This document shows, piece after piece, positions 9,329 through 17,001 of a DNA stretch of 64,000 bases. Origin of the DNA: Streptomyces sp. NRRL S-337 (GTDB taxonomy: Bacteria > Actinomycetota > Actinomycetes > Streptomycetales > Streptomycetaceae); contig NZ_JOIX01000005.1 of NCBI RefSeq assembly GCF_000720175.1, positions 62,001 to 126,000 on the forward strand, read 5' to 3'. A model generated the notes under the pieces. That model was not told the DNA's origin. It saw only the letters and a program-made list of their open reading frames with translations, and did no database searches. The translations under genes and the position numbers were made by a program. Position 1 is the first letter of the stretch. Every line of letters starts with the position of its first letter.

Positions 9329-9388
9329 TTGACGTCCGCTCCAACTGTATATACCGTAAAGCTCACTGCTGATGACGTAAACAGTTTA
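9329..9388 (+). promoter_or_regulatory. Divergent promoter and operator candidates (TetR/hydrolase)
   Basis: The gap holds TTGACG (9329-9334), the perfect 8-bp palindrome GTATATAC (9347-9354) where a -10 element could lie, and the 11-bp palindrome TAAACAGTTTA (9378-9388) just upstream of the hydrolase ribosome-binding site. An AACTGT...ACAGTT gapped repeat links 9343-9348 with 9381-9386. Palindromes of this size are typical TetR sites. Assignment is by position only. Confidence 0.5.
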
Positions 9389-9403
9389 GGGGGAACACTC
9401 ATC

Positions 9404-10486
9404 ATGCTGGGAACCGTCCTTGGGGCTTCTGCTGCCGCCGTTGTTGCCGCGCCGGCGGCGGGTCTGCTGGGATACCGCCAGGTCAAGCGCGCCGCCCTGG
9501 CCCGGCGGCTGCGCATCACCGCGCCCGGCGGGATCGACGAGGCCGGCTTCGTCCGGATCGGCGGCATCGACCAGTACGTCTCCGTCCGCGGCGAGGACCG
9601 CCGCAATCCGGTCGTCCTGGAGCTGCACGGCGGCCCCGGCGCGTCGAACCTGATCTTCGCCCCACGCACCCGCGCATGGGAGAAGCACTTCACGATCGTG
9701 CGGTGGGACATGCGCGGCGCCGCCAAGACCTTCGGCCGCGGCGGTCCGGCCGGGCAGGGCGAGATGAGCCTGGCGCGGCTGCAGAGCGACGCCCTGGAGC
9801 TGACCGAGCACGTCCGGGCCCGGCTCGGCGCCGGCAAGGTCCTGCTGGTCGCCAACTCCTTCGGCACGTTCGTCGGGCTCCGCCTGGCCCGCAGCAGTCC
9901 GGAGCTGTTCTCCGGCTACGTCGGCACCGACCAGAACATCGTCGCGGGCGGCCGCGACCGGTCCTCCTACCGCGCCCTGTGCGAGCGCCTCCGGGAGGCC
10001 GGCAAGCGCAAGGAGCTGGCCGCCGTCTCCGCCATGGGACCCGACGCCTCCGCCTGGAGCGCCGAACAGTGGTCGCAGTACGCCAAGTTGGTCGTCACGT
10101 CCGATCCGCTGACCTACGACACCATGAAGACCGTGGTGGTCCGCTCGCTCTGGTTCTCCCCGCTGCACAGCCTCCGCGAGCTGCGCACGTACTTCACGGG
10201 CATGAGCTTCTCCGAGCAGCTCGGGCCCGAGGCCATGGGCATCGACGAATGGGCCGAGGGGACCGCGTTCCGCATCCCGTTCTTCCTCTTCCAGGGCGAC
10301 CGAGATGTGCTCACCCCGCCCGAGCCCGCCCGGCGGTTCTTCGACGACGTCACCGCACCGGTCAAGGACTTCGCGCTCATACGCGACGCCGGCCACTTCG
10401 CGTCGTTCCGCCACCCCGACCAGTTCCTGGACCTGATGCTCACCAAGGTGCGGCCCGTGGTCACCGGCCGGCCGATCGCCTCCTGA
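9404..10486 (+). CDS. Alpha/beta hydrolase, proline iminopeptidase-like
   Basis: Protein of 360 residues. An N-terminal hydrophobic segment (VLGASAAAVVAAPAAGLLGY) suggests a membrane anchor or signal. The hydrolase core has LHGGPGASN (oxyanion hole, as in prolyl iminopeptidases), DMRGAAKTFG, the nucleophile elbow ANSFGTFVG, GDRDVLTPP and a final catalytic-type RDAGHFASF. ATG 9404 follows TAGGGGGA at a good distance. It is divergent from its likely TetR repressor. Fold is confident, substrate unknown. Confidence 0.85.
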   Translation: MLGTVLGASAAAVVAAPAAGLLGYRQVKRAALARRLRITAPGGIDEAGFVRIGGIDQYVSVRGEDRRNPVVLELHGGPGASNLIFAPRTRAWEKHFTIVRWDMRGAAKTFGRGGPAGQGEMSLARLQSDALELTEHVRARLGAGKVLLVANSFGTFVGLRLARSSPELFSGYVGTDQNIVAGGRDRSSYRALCERLREAGKRKELAAVSAMGPDASAWSAEQWSQYAKLVVTSDPLTYDTMKTVVVRSLWFSPLHSLRELRTYFTGMSFSEQLGPEAMGIDEWAEGTAFRIPFFLFQGDRDVLTPPEPARRFFDDVTAPVKDFALIRDAGHFASFRHPDQFLDLMLTKVRPVVTGRPIAS

Positions 10487-10498
10487 CCACGCGGAGCG

Positions 10499-10525
10499 GG
10501 GGCGGGCCCCGGCGAGGCCCGCCCC
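10499..10525. terminator. Bidirectional terminator hairpin
   Basis: GGGGCGGGCC and GGCCCGCCCC form a perfect 10-bp stem with a 7-base loop between two convergent genes. There is no T-tract, as is usual in Streptomyces. Confidence 0.7.
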
Positions 10526-10573
10526 TACGGTTCCGGCTGCACGGTTCCGGCCGCAGGCGCCGGACCGCCGCTG

Positions 10574-11422
10574 TCAGACCGCGGGGGTCGCTGCCCAGCT
10601 GGCCAGCAGCCGCAGCCGTTCCTCGGTCTGCGAACCAGGCTCCGGCGTGTAGACCACCAGCATCTGGTCCGGCTCCCCGGATACGGTCAAGGTCTCGTAC
10701 GGCATGGTGAGTTCACCCACCACGGGATGCCTCATGCGCTTCGCCCCGGCGGTCTTCTCCTTGACCATGTGGTCCGCCCACAGCCGACGGAAGTCCTCGC
10801 TGCCCAGCGACAACTCGCCCACCAGCGTGGCCAGTTGCCGGTCGTGCGGATGGCTGCCCGCGTCCAGGCGCAGATAGGCGACCGTCTCCGCGGCCACCGC
10901 CGGCCAGTCGGGGTACACCTCTCGCGCCTGCGGATGGAGGAAGACCTGGCGCGGCATATTGCGTTCCTCGGGCGGCATCTGCGAGAAGCCGACGACGGCG
11001 TCGCCCAGCGCGTTCCAGGCGAGCACGTCCATGCGCCGGCCGAGGATGAACGCGGGGACCTTGTCGATGCTGTCCAGGAGGAGGCGCAGTCCTGGGCGGA
11101 TCTTCTGGGGCGCGGAGACGGCGGCGGCCCTTCGGCGGGTGGCGGGCCTGGCCACCGTGCGCAGATACTCCTGCTCGGTGTCGTCGAGACGCAGCACGCG
11201 CCCGACGGCGTCGAGCACGGCATCCGAGACGGAGGGGCCGCGGCCCTGTTCGAGGCGGATGTAGTAGTCGACGCTGACGCCCGCGAGCTGGGCGACCTCC
11301 TCACGCCGCAGGCCCGGCACCCGTCGCCTGCCGTGACCGGGCAGACCGACCTCCTCGGGCTGGATACGGGCGCGCCGCGAGCGCAGGAAGTCACCGAGTT
11401 CCCGGTCCGGGGATATGTCCAT
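10574..11422 (-). CDS. XRE-family regulator with MmyB-like ligand domain
   Basis: Protein of 282 residues. The N-terminal XRE helix-turn-helix is preceded by a typical spacer (PGLRREEVAQLAGVSVDYYIRLEQGR). The C-terminal half (WNALGDAVVGF, LRLDAGSHPHDRQL and HPVVGELTMPYETL) matches the MmyB ligand-binding domain common in Streptomyces. It is divergent from an SDR dehydrogenase and likely controls it; a gapped inverted repeat lies in the gap. Confidence 0.92.
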   Translation of the reverse strand: MDISPDRELGDFLRSRRARIQPEEVGLPGHGRRRVPGLRREEVAQLAGVSVDYYIRLEQGRGPSVSDAVLDAVGRVLRLDDTEQEYLRTVARPATRRRAAAVSAPQKIRPGLRLLLDSIDKVPAFILGRRMDVLAWNALGDAVVGFSQMPPEERNMPRQVFLHPQAREVYPDWPAVAAETVAYLRLDAGSHPHDRQLATLVGELSLGSEDFRRLWADHMVKEKTAGAKRMRHPVVGELTMPYETLTVSGEPDQMLVVYTPEPGSQTEERLRLLASWAATPAV

Positions 11423-11468
11423 GACGTGATCCTAGGCGCCGCAGCCGATCCGCTCCTGGTACTGCCAG

Positions 11469-11493
11469 ACCCAGGAAAACGGCAACCCTGGGT
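11469..11493. promoter_or_regulatory. Inverted repeat, candidate operator for the XRE/MmyB regulator
   Basis: ACCCAGG (11469-11475) and CCTGGGT (11487-11493) form a perfect 7-bp inverted repeat with an 11-base spacer, about 77 bases before the SDR start and 47 bases before the regulator start. The layout suits control of both divergent genes. Confidence 0.5.
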
Positions 11494-11569
11494 AAGGGCG
11501 GCGGACCGGAGCAAGGTGGGGTCATCGCCGGGAGACGCCCGGCGGCAACCACTCTCACCAGGAGTTCCC

Positions 11570-12331
11570 ATGTCGTACGACACCCTCACCGGCCGTACCG
11601 CCGTCGTCACCGGAGCCGCCAGCGGGATGGGTGAGGCCACCGCCCGGCTGCTCGCCTCACACGGCGTGCGGGTGGCGCTGCTCGCCCGCCGGGCCGAGCG
11701 GCTGACGGAACTGGCCTCGGAGATCGAGGCAGCGGGCGGGCAGGCCCTCGCGGTCGTCACCGACGTCACCGACCCGGCGTCCGTGGAGGCGGCGACGGAA
11801 CGGGTGCACGCCGCGTACGGCCAGGTCGACCTGGTGGTCAACGCGGCGGGCGTGATGCTGCCGAACCCGATCACCGAGGGCCGCTCCGACGAATGGCAGC
11901 GCATGCTCGACACCAACGTCGCGGGCGCGCTCCGCGTCATCCGCGCCTTCACAGCCGACCTGATCGCGGTGGCGGAGTCCGGCCGGACCGCGGACCTGGT
12001 CAACATCTCCTCGATCGGCGCGCACATCCCCTTCCCGAATTACGCGGTGTACGGCGCGACGAAGGCCGCGCTGACCTACCTCTCGCAGTCCCTGCGCACG
12101 GAGCTGGGCCCGCGCGACGTCCGCGTCACCAACATCGAGCCGGGCCTCACCGACACCGAGCTGGGCGGCCACATCGACAACGCGGAGCTGTCCGGCCAGC
12201 TGGACGGGATGTTCGACGCCCTGACCGGCCTGTCCGCGGACGACATCGCGGACCTGATCGCCTACACGACCAGCCGCGCCCGCCACGTCAACCTGCGCCA
12301 GGCCATCGTGCTGCCGACCCGCCAGGCGTGA
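11570..12331 (+). CDS. SDR-family oxidoreductase
   Basis: Protein of 253 residues, a classical short-chain dehydrogenase. The cofactor motif is TGAASGMG near the N-terminus, followed by the NAAG motif in VNAAGVMLP, a catalytic Ser in NISSIG and YxxxK in YGATK. ATG 11570 follows AGGAG. It probably uses NADP(H), given the Arg cluster after the second strand (LLARRAERL). It is divergent from an XRE/MmyB regulator, the common regulator-SDR pairing in Streptomyces. Substrate unknown. Confidence 0.93.
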   Translation: MSYDTLTGRTAVVTGAASGMGEATARLLASHGVRVALLARRAERLTELASEIEAAGGQALAVVTDVTDPASVEAATERVHAAYGQVDLVVNAAGVMLPNPITEGRSDEWQRMLDTNVAGALRVIRAFTADLIAVAESGRTADLVNISSIGAHIPFPNYAVYGATKAALTYLSQSLRTELGPRDVRVTNIEPGLTDTELGGHIDNAELSGQLDGMFDALTGLSADDIADLIAYTTSRARHVNLRQAIVLPTRQA

Positions 12332-12370
12332 GCCGGGGAAGGGGGCGGGGAGAGGGCGGGGAGGGGGAGG

Positions 12371-12402
12371 GGCCCGGTGTGTGAGACCTCGCACATCGGG
12401 CC
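12371..12402 (+). terminator. Terminator-like hairpin after the SDR gene
   Basis: GGCCCG pairs with CGGGCC, extended by TGTG/CACA, around a loop of about ten bases, 40 bases after the SDR stop. The remaining bases up to the GH16 start are AT-richer than average and probably hold its promoter; no clear promoter boxes were found. Confidence 0.5.
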
Positions 12403-12593
12403 GGTGAATCTGGTGGATTCCCGCTCTTTCCGTGTATGCCTGGTATTTGCCTTCGCCCGGCCGAGGCGAAGTGACCGGGATTACCCGGTGGCTCGCGCCG
12501 AAAACACAGCGCAATCACCGAAATTCCATCTCCGCATTTCTTTGTCGAGTTTCCGTACACGTGGGGGGATTGCTCGAGAGGGGCAGCAGCACC

Positions 12594-13421
12594 GTGCATC
12601 GTCTGAAGGTGACCGCGACGGCACTTGCCGTCGGGGCGCTCGTTTCCGTCCCGGCGATCGCCGAGGGCGCCGCGAATTCCTCGTCCCAGCCGTCCACCAC
12701 CGCCCGCCCCTCGGCTGCCACCGCGCCCCGGCCCGCATCGGCCGGGCCGGCCGGAATCCCCGGCAGCTGGACGACGAAATTCGCCGATGAATTCAACGGG
12801 ACGACGCTGTCCCGCAGCTGGACGCCCGGATGGTTCGGCACCGGGGTCACCAAGCCGATCAACGGCAAGGAACAGGCCTGCTACGACTCCCGCCAGGTCA
12901 CGCTGCCCGGCGACGGAGCCCTGCACCTGAAGGCCACCGCACGGCCGTCGACCTGCGGCGGGCAGACCAAGCCGAACACCGGGGCGCTGGTCAGCAGCAA
13001 CGGCCGGTTCTCCTATACCTACGGAGCCGTGGAGTGGCGCGCGTACCTCCCCTCCGGCGGGACGCAGATAGCCAACTGGCCCGCCCTGTGGTCCAACGGC
13101 CAGAACTGGCCGACGGACGGTGAGAACGACACGATGGAGGGCCTCGGCGGAAAGGCCTGCTTCCACTTCCATTCGCCCTCGGGCGGTCCAGGCGGCTGCG
13201 TACCCGGCAATCTCAGCGGGTGGCACACCTTCGCCGCCGACTGGGAGCCTGGCAGCGTCACTTACTACTACGACGGCGTGAAGGTCGGCCGGATCGCGAC
13301 GGGCATCACCAGCTCGCCGCAGTACCTCGTCATGGACCACACGGTGTCGTCGTCGATCGGCGGACCGACCGTTCTGCCCAAGGACATGAAGGTCGATTAC
13401 GTACGGGTCTGGCAGCACTGA
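12594..13421 (+). CDS. Secreted glycoside hydrolase family 16
   Basis: Protein of 275 residues with an N-terminal signal peptide (VTATALAVGALVSVPAIAEG) followed by a Ser/Thr/Pro/Ala linker and a GH16 jelly-roll domain. The GH16 catalytic E-x-D-x-x-E signature is visible as ENDTME at residues 177-182 in the context TDGENDTMEGL. Supporting motifs are FADEFNG, GAVEWRAYLP and WHTFAADWEPG. GTG 12594 follows GAGAGGGG. GH16 enzymes cut beta-1,3 or beta-1,4 glucans and galactans; the exact substrate is open. A hairpin follows within six bases of the stop. Confidence 0.92.
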   Translation: MHRLKVTATALAVGALVSVPAIAEGAANSSSQPSTTARPSAATAPRPASAGPAGIPGSWTTKFADEFNGTTLSRSWTPGWFGTGVTKPINGKEQACYDSRQVTLPGDGALHLKATARPSTCGGQTKPNTGALVSSNGRFSYTYGAVEWRAYLPSGGTQIANWPALWSNGQNWPTDGENDTMEGLGGKACFHFHSPSGGPGGCVPGNLSGWHTFAADWEPGSVTYYYDGVKVGRIATGITSSPQYLVMDHTVSSSIGGPTVLPKDMKVDYVRVWQH

Positions 13422-13426
13422 GGCCC

Positions 13427-13446
13427 GCCGGGAGGGGCGTCCCGGC
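13427..13446 (+). terminator. Terminator hairpin after GH16
   Basis: GCCGGGA and TCCCGGC form a perfect 7-bp stem with a 6-base loop, five bases past the stop codon. Confidence 0.65.
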
Positions 13447-13499
13447 CAACCGCCATACTGCGTGCGATCTTTCTCCCCGCCCGAAGGGAATCGCACGAC

Positions 13500-14708
13500 G
13501 TGAACCCGCCTGCCTCCGCCTCCTTCACCCGCACCTCGGTCGTCGTCGTCGGCGCCGGGCCCGCCGGGCTCACCGTCGCCAATCTGCTCCGCGCGGCCGG
13601 CGTCGACTGCGTGGTACTGGAGGCGGAGAGCAGGGAGTTCATCGAACAACGGCCGCGCGCCGGCTTCATGGAGGAGTGGGCGGTACGCGCCCTGTCCCGG
13701 CACGGTCTGGCCGGCCGGCTGCTCGAAACGGCCGAGACCCAGGCGGAGTTCGAGTTCCGTTTCGACGGGCAGCGGCACACCTTCCGGACGGCCGAACTGT
13801 CCGGCCGCCGGCACTTCGTCTACCCCCAGCCGCTGTTGGTCACCGACCTGGCCGCGGCATACATCGACCGGGCGGGCGGTGACGCCCGCTTCGGCGTGCG
13901 CGACGTCCGGCTGCACGACATCGACGGCGACCGGCCCGCCGTGTCGTACACCGATCCTCGGACCGGCGCGCGGCACCACCTCTCCTGCGACGTCATCGCC
14001 GGCTGCGACGGCGCGCGGGGGGTGACGCGGGCGGCGATACCCGCCGGACGGACCGTGCTGACCCGCTACGACCACGGCGTCGCCTGGCTCGCCCTGCTCG
14101 CCGAGGCCCCGCCGTCCGCCGACGGTGTGGTCTTCGGCATCCACGAGCGCGGGCTCGGCGCCCATATGGCCCGCAGCCCCCAGGTCACCCGCTACTACCT
14201 CCAGGTCCCGCCCGGTGAGGACGCGGACGACTGGCCGCACGCCCGCGTCTGGGACGAGCTGCACACCCGGCTCGCCGCCGCCGGGGCGCCGCCCCTGACC
14301 GAAGGGCCCCTGCGGGAGAAGGTCGTCCTGGACATGCACAACTACGTCGTGGAACCCATGGCGTACGGCCGGCTCTACCTGGCGGGCGACGCCGCACATC
14401 TGGTCGCGCCGATCGCCGCCAAGGGCATGAACCTCGCCATCAACGACGCCCTGCTGCTCGCCGAGGCGCTGATCGCGCACCACAACGGCGACGACACCGG
14501 CCTGGCCGGCTACTCGGACGCCTGTCTGCGGCGGGTCTGGCAGTACCTGGAGTTCTCGCAGTGGCTCTCCGAGGTGCTGCACGGCGCCTCGTCCGGCGAC
14601 CGGTTCCGGGCCGGCACGGCCTCCGCCCGGCTGCGGCGGCTGCTGGGGTCCCGTGCGGCGGCCGAGGCGTTCGCCGGTCTGTACCTCGGCGAGGAGGCCG
14701 ACCTGTGA
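13500..14708 (+). CDS. pobA: 4-hydroxybenzoate 3-monooxygenase
   Basis: Protein of 402 residues, close to the usual length of about 390. It is a flavoprotein aromatic hydroxylase with GAGPAG for FAD binding near residue 18, RPRAGFMEEW, CDGARGVTR (the DG motif) and AGDAAHLVAPIAAKGMNLA. These match p-hydroxybenzoate hydroxylase better than other class A monooxygenases. The reaction is NAD(P)H-dependent conversion of 4-hydroxybenzoate to protocatechuate, feeding the beta-ketoadipate pathway. Start GTG 13500. No regulator of the IclR type and no pca genes are next to it, so it stands alone here. Confidence 0.88.
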   Translation: MNPPASASFTRTSVVVVGAGPAGLTVANLLRAAGVDCVVLEAESREFIEQRPRAGFMEEWAVRALSRHGLAGRLLETAETQAEFEFRFDGQRHTFRTAELSGRRHFVYPQPLLVTDLAAAYIDRAGGDARFGVRDVRLHDIDGDRPAVSYTDPRTGARHHLSCDVIAGCDGARGVTRAAIPAGRTVLTRYDHGVAWLALLAEAPPSADGVVFGIHERGLGAHMARSPQVTRYYLQVPPGEDADDWPHARVWDELHTRLAAAGAPPLTEGPLREKVVLDMHNYVVEPMAYGRLYLAGDAAHLVAPIAAKGMNLAINDALLLAEALIAHHNGDDTGLAGYSDACLRRVWQYLEFSQWLSEVLHGASSGDRFRAGTASARLRRLLGSRAAAEAFAGLYLGEEADL

Positions 14709-14930
14709 GAAGGCCGGTCCGGGAGAAGGCCGATCTGTGAGGCCGCCGGTCCGGCGGACCGGGCGGGACGACTCGGCGGGACCACGTCCGGTGGCATGAC
14801 TCACAGGGAGCCGGAGGGTGATGTCCCGGAACGCTGGGTACGGGCCTCATGATCGCCGGGCGGAATACCGCGCCGAAGTGGTAGAAATTCGGCGAAACCA
14901 TCGATGAGCCGCCAGGAGAAGGGAGACGCC

Positions 14931-15008
14931 ATGTCCTCGAAGCGCCGTCGCAAGAAGAAGGCACGCCGCAAGAACGGAGCCAACCACGGCAAGCGGCCCC
15001 AGTGCTGA
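14931..15008 (+). CDS. Small ribosomal protein bL37-like (25 residues)
   Basis: A 25-residue, extremely basic peptide from ATG 14931 to TGA 15008. It begins MSSKRRRKKKARRK and ends NGANHGKRPQC. A run of Lys/Arg followed by ANHGKRP is the hallmark of the actinobacterial bL37 (AURKAIP1/COX24-like) ribosomal protein known from mycobacterial ribosome structures. AGGAGAAGGGA lies just upstream. An in-frame ATG 27 bases earlier is possible but would place the ribosome-binding site inside the gene. It is too short for most gene callers. Confidence 0.8.
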   Translation: MSSKRRRKKKARRKNGANHGKRPQC

Positions 15009-15115
15009 ACTGAGGACACGACCGTCCTCACCCATAGCCGGCACCCCTGGGGACGACTCCCGTCAACCCCGCGGGCGCCGGCTACGCCTTCGTACGGCAG
15101 GGCTTCGCCGACTGG

Positions 15116-16369
15116 TCAGCGCCTGGACGGCGGTTTCGTCAGGGCGTCGGCTATGCGGACCGTGGCCTGGACCTGGGTGGCATCGCGCCGGACCGGGTTG
15201 AACGACAGGACCGCACGCCGCTGTTGGTCCCGCGTGGCGACCATGGCCGAGGCGTAGCCGAAGCCTTCGCCGGTCTTCCCCCAGAAGGTGATCCCGTTCA
15301 CCATGACCGTCTGCAGACCCGCGGCGTAGCGCGCCGGGGTGCCGTCCACCATCCGCACCTCCTCCGGCGGCAGCGTGAACATCCGGTCCAGCTCACGGGA
15401 CGGCAGCAGCTCACCGGAGAACAGGGCGGTGAGGAAACGGTCCAGATCGCCCGTGGTGGAGATCATCTCGCCCTCGCCCCAGGCGGCCGACTGGTCGAAA
15501 TCGGTGATGTCCAGGAGGGACCCGTCCGTCATCTTCATATAGCCGTGCACATGCGGGCCGTGGATCCGCGGGTCGTTGCCCGGCACGCAGGTGTGGTGCA
15601 GGCCGAGCGGGCGCAGTATGCGGTCCGCGACGACCTCTCCGTAGGGCCGGCCGGTCAGCCGCTCGATGAGCAGCGCCAGCAGGACGTAGTTGATGCCGCG
15701 GTACTCCTGTTTCCGGCCGGGCGTGAACTTCATCGGGCCGGGCGGGAGGAGAGCGACGAGCTGCCGGGGTGTCCACCGGTCGTAGCGGTGCCGGGCGACG
15801 GCCTCGGGCGTGGACAGGTCCGGTGTGCCCTCTTCGTCGGGGAGCCCGCTGGTGTGGTTCAGCAGCTGCAGCACCGTGATCGGCGGGAACCCGGCGGGCA
15901 GCAGCCCGGGCAGATGGCGCTGGATCGGCGCCTCCACCGCGACCCGGCCCTCGGCCGCCAGCTGAAGCACCACCGTGGCGACGAAGACCTTGGTGATACT
16001 GCCGATGCGGAAGGTGTCGCGGGCCCGGACCGCCCGGCCGGTGTCCCGCTCGGCGACGCCCGCGGTGCCGTACCACCGGCCCGCCGAGCCGCTCACCCGC
16101 ACCTGCGCCGCGGTCAGCCGCGGATGCTCCAGATCGCCGATGGCGGCCCGCAGCGCCGGAACGTTCAGCGGAGGCACCGGTACCGGGGGAGTGGGCCGGG
16201 CGGACGGGACGGTGGGGACGGACGGGACGGGCCGGTGCGGCGGGCGGGGGCCGGGCGCGCGGCCGGCGGCCTGCGCGAGGCCCGGCGTCGCCATGACCGC
16301 CGCACCGGACAGCGCCGCACCCACAACTGCCCTGCGGGACAAGGAAGAAGAACTCATGTGACTCAGCAT
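15116..16369 (-). CDS. Secreted serine hydrolase (class C beta-lactamase/DD-peptidase family)
   Basis: Protein of 417 residues. The N-terminus SSSLSRRAVVGAALSGAAV is a twin-arginine signal, followed by a Pro-rich linker. The catalytic Ser-x-x-Lys is GSITK. The second motif, usually YSN, reads EYRGINY, so Tyr is kept and Ser-Asn is changed to Arg-Gly. The third is GKTGEGFG. ATG 16369 or the ATG at 16357 could be the start; neither has a strong ribosome-binding site. Probable roles are D-alanyl-peptide or ester hydrolysis at the cell surface. Confidence 0.85.
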   Translation of the reverse strand: MLSHMSSSSLSRRAVVGAALSGAAVMATPGLAQAAGRAPGPRPPHRPVPSVPTVPSARPTPPVPVPPLNVPALRAAIGDLEHPRLTAAQVRVSGSAGRWYGTAGVAERDTGRAVRARDTFRIGSITKVFVATVVLQLAAEGRVAVEAPIQRHLPGLLPAGFPPITVLQLLNHTSGLPDEEGTPDLSTPEAVARHRYDRWTPRQLVALLPPGPMKFTPGRKQEYRGINYVLLALLIERLTGRPYGEVVADRILRPLGLHHTCVPGNDPRIHGPHVHGYMKMTDGSLLDITDFDQSAAWGEGEMISTTGDLDRFLTALFSGELLPSRELDRMFTLPPEEVRMVDGTPARYAAGLQTVMVNGITFWGKTGEGFGYASAMVATRDQQRRAVLSFNPVRRDATQVQATVRIADALTKPPSRR

Positions 16370-16575
16370 GAGGAAAATCCGGCGCGATTCCGTCAGGGCT
16401 TTCCCCGACCCACCCCTGATCCGCCCCTGAGACAGCCCTGAGAACGCCCTGATCCGGTGCTGCTCCGGCGCTGATCACGGCCGTGGCACGGCACGGAACG
16501 GCAGCACATACCGTGACACTCACGCTCAAAACCCCGGCTAACAGGAAACATCAGTATGTGATCTAGAATCGACGG

Positions 16576-16899
16576 ATGATCTTCATTGTCGTCAAGTTCC
16601 CCGTGAAGCCCGAGCACGCCGAAGAGTGGCCGCAGCACGTCCACGCCTTCACCAGTGCCACCCGTGCCGAACCCGGCAACCTCTGGTTCGAGTGGTCACG
16701 CAGCCTGGAGGACCCGAACACCTACGTCCTCGTCGAGGCGTTCCAGGACGACGCCGGCGAGGCGCACGTCAACTCCGACCACTTCCGGGCCGGTCTGGAA
16801 GCCATGCGCCCGCTGCTGCGCCGTACCCCCGAGATCGTGAGCACCACCATCGAGGGCGCCCACGGCTGGAGCGCGATGGGCGAACTCACCATCGGCTGA
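16576..16899 (+). CDS. Antibiotic biosynthesis monooxygenase (ABM/YgiN-like)
   Basis: Protein of 107 residues with the dimeric ferredoxin-like fold typical of ABM-domain proteins: IVVKFPVKPEHAEEW, FTSATRAEPGNLWFEWSRS, TYVLVEAFQDDAGEAHVNSDHF. Family members include quinol monooxygenases and heme-degrading or detoxifying enzymes. No partner gene is adjacent. Confidence 0.88.
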   Translation: MIFIVVKFPVKPEHAEEWPQHVHAFTSATRAEPGNLWFEWSRSLEDPNTYVLVEAFQDDAGEAHVNSDHFRAGLEAMRPLLRRTPEIVSTTIEGAHGWSAMGELTIG

Positions 16900-16978
16900 C
16901 GAGACGGACGAGGCTGACGAGGCTGACAAGGCCGACGAGACGGACGAGACGGACGAGACGAACGAGACGGACGACGAG
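16898..16978 (+). repeat. 9-bp imperfect tandem repeat (GACGAGACG)
   Basis: Nine imperfect copies of a 9-bp unit with consensus GACGAGACG (variants GACGAGGCT, GACAAGGCC, AACGAGACG) start at the stop codon of the ABM gene and fill most of the gap to the convergent gene. No coding frame is supported. Confidence 0.85.
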
Positions 16979-17001
16979 CGGGGGCACCGGCACCGGCCCG
17001 C

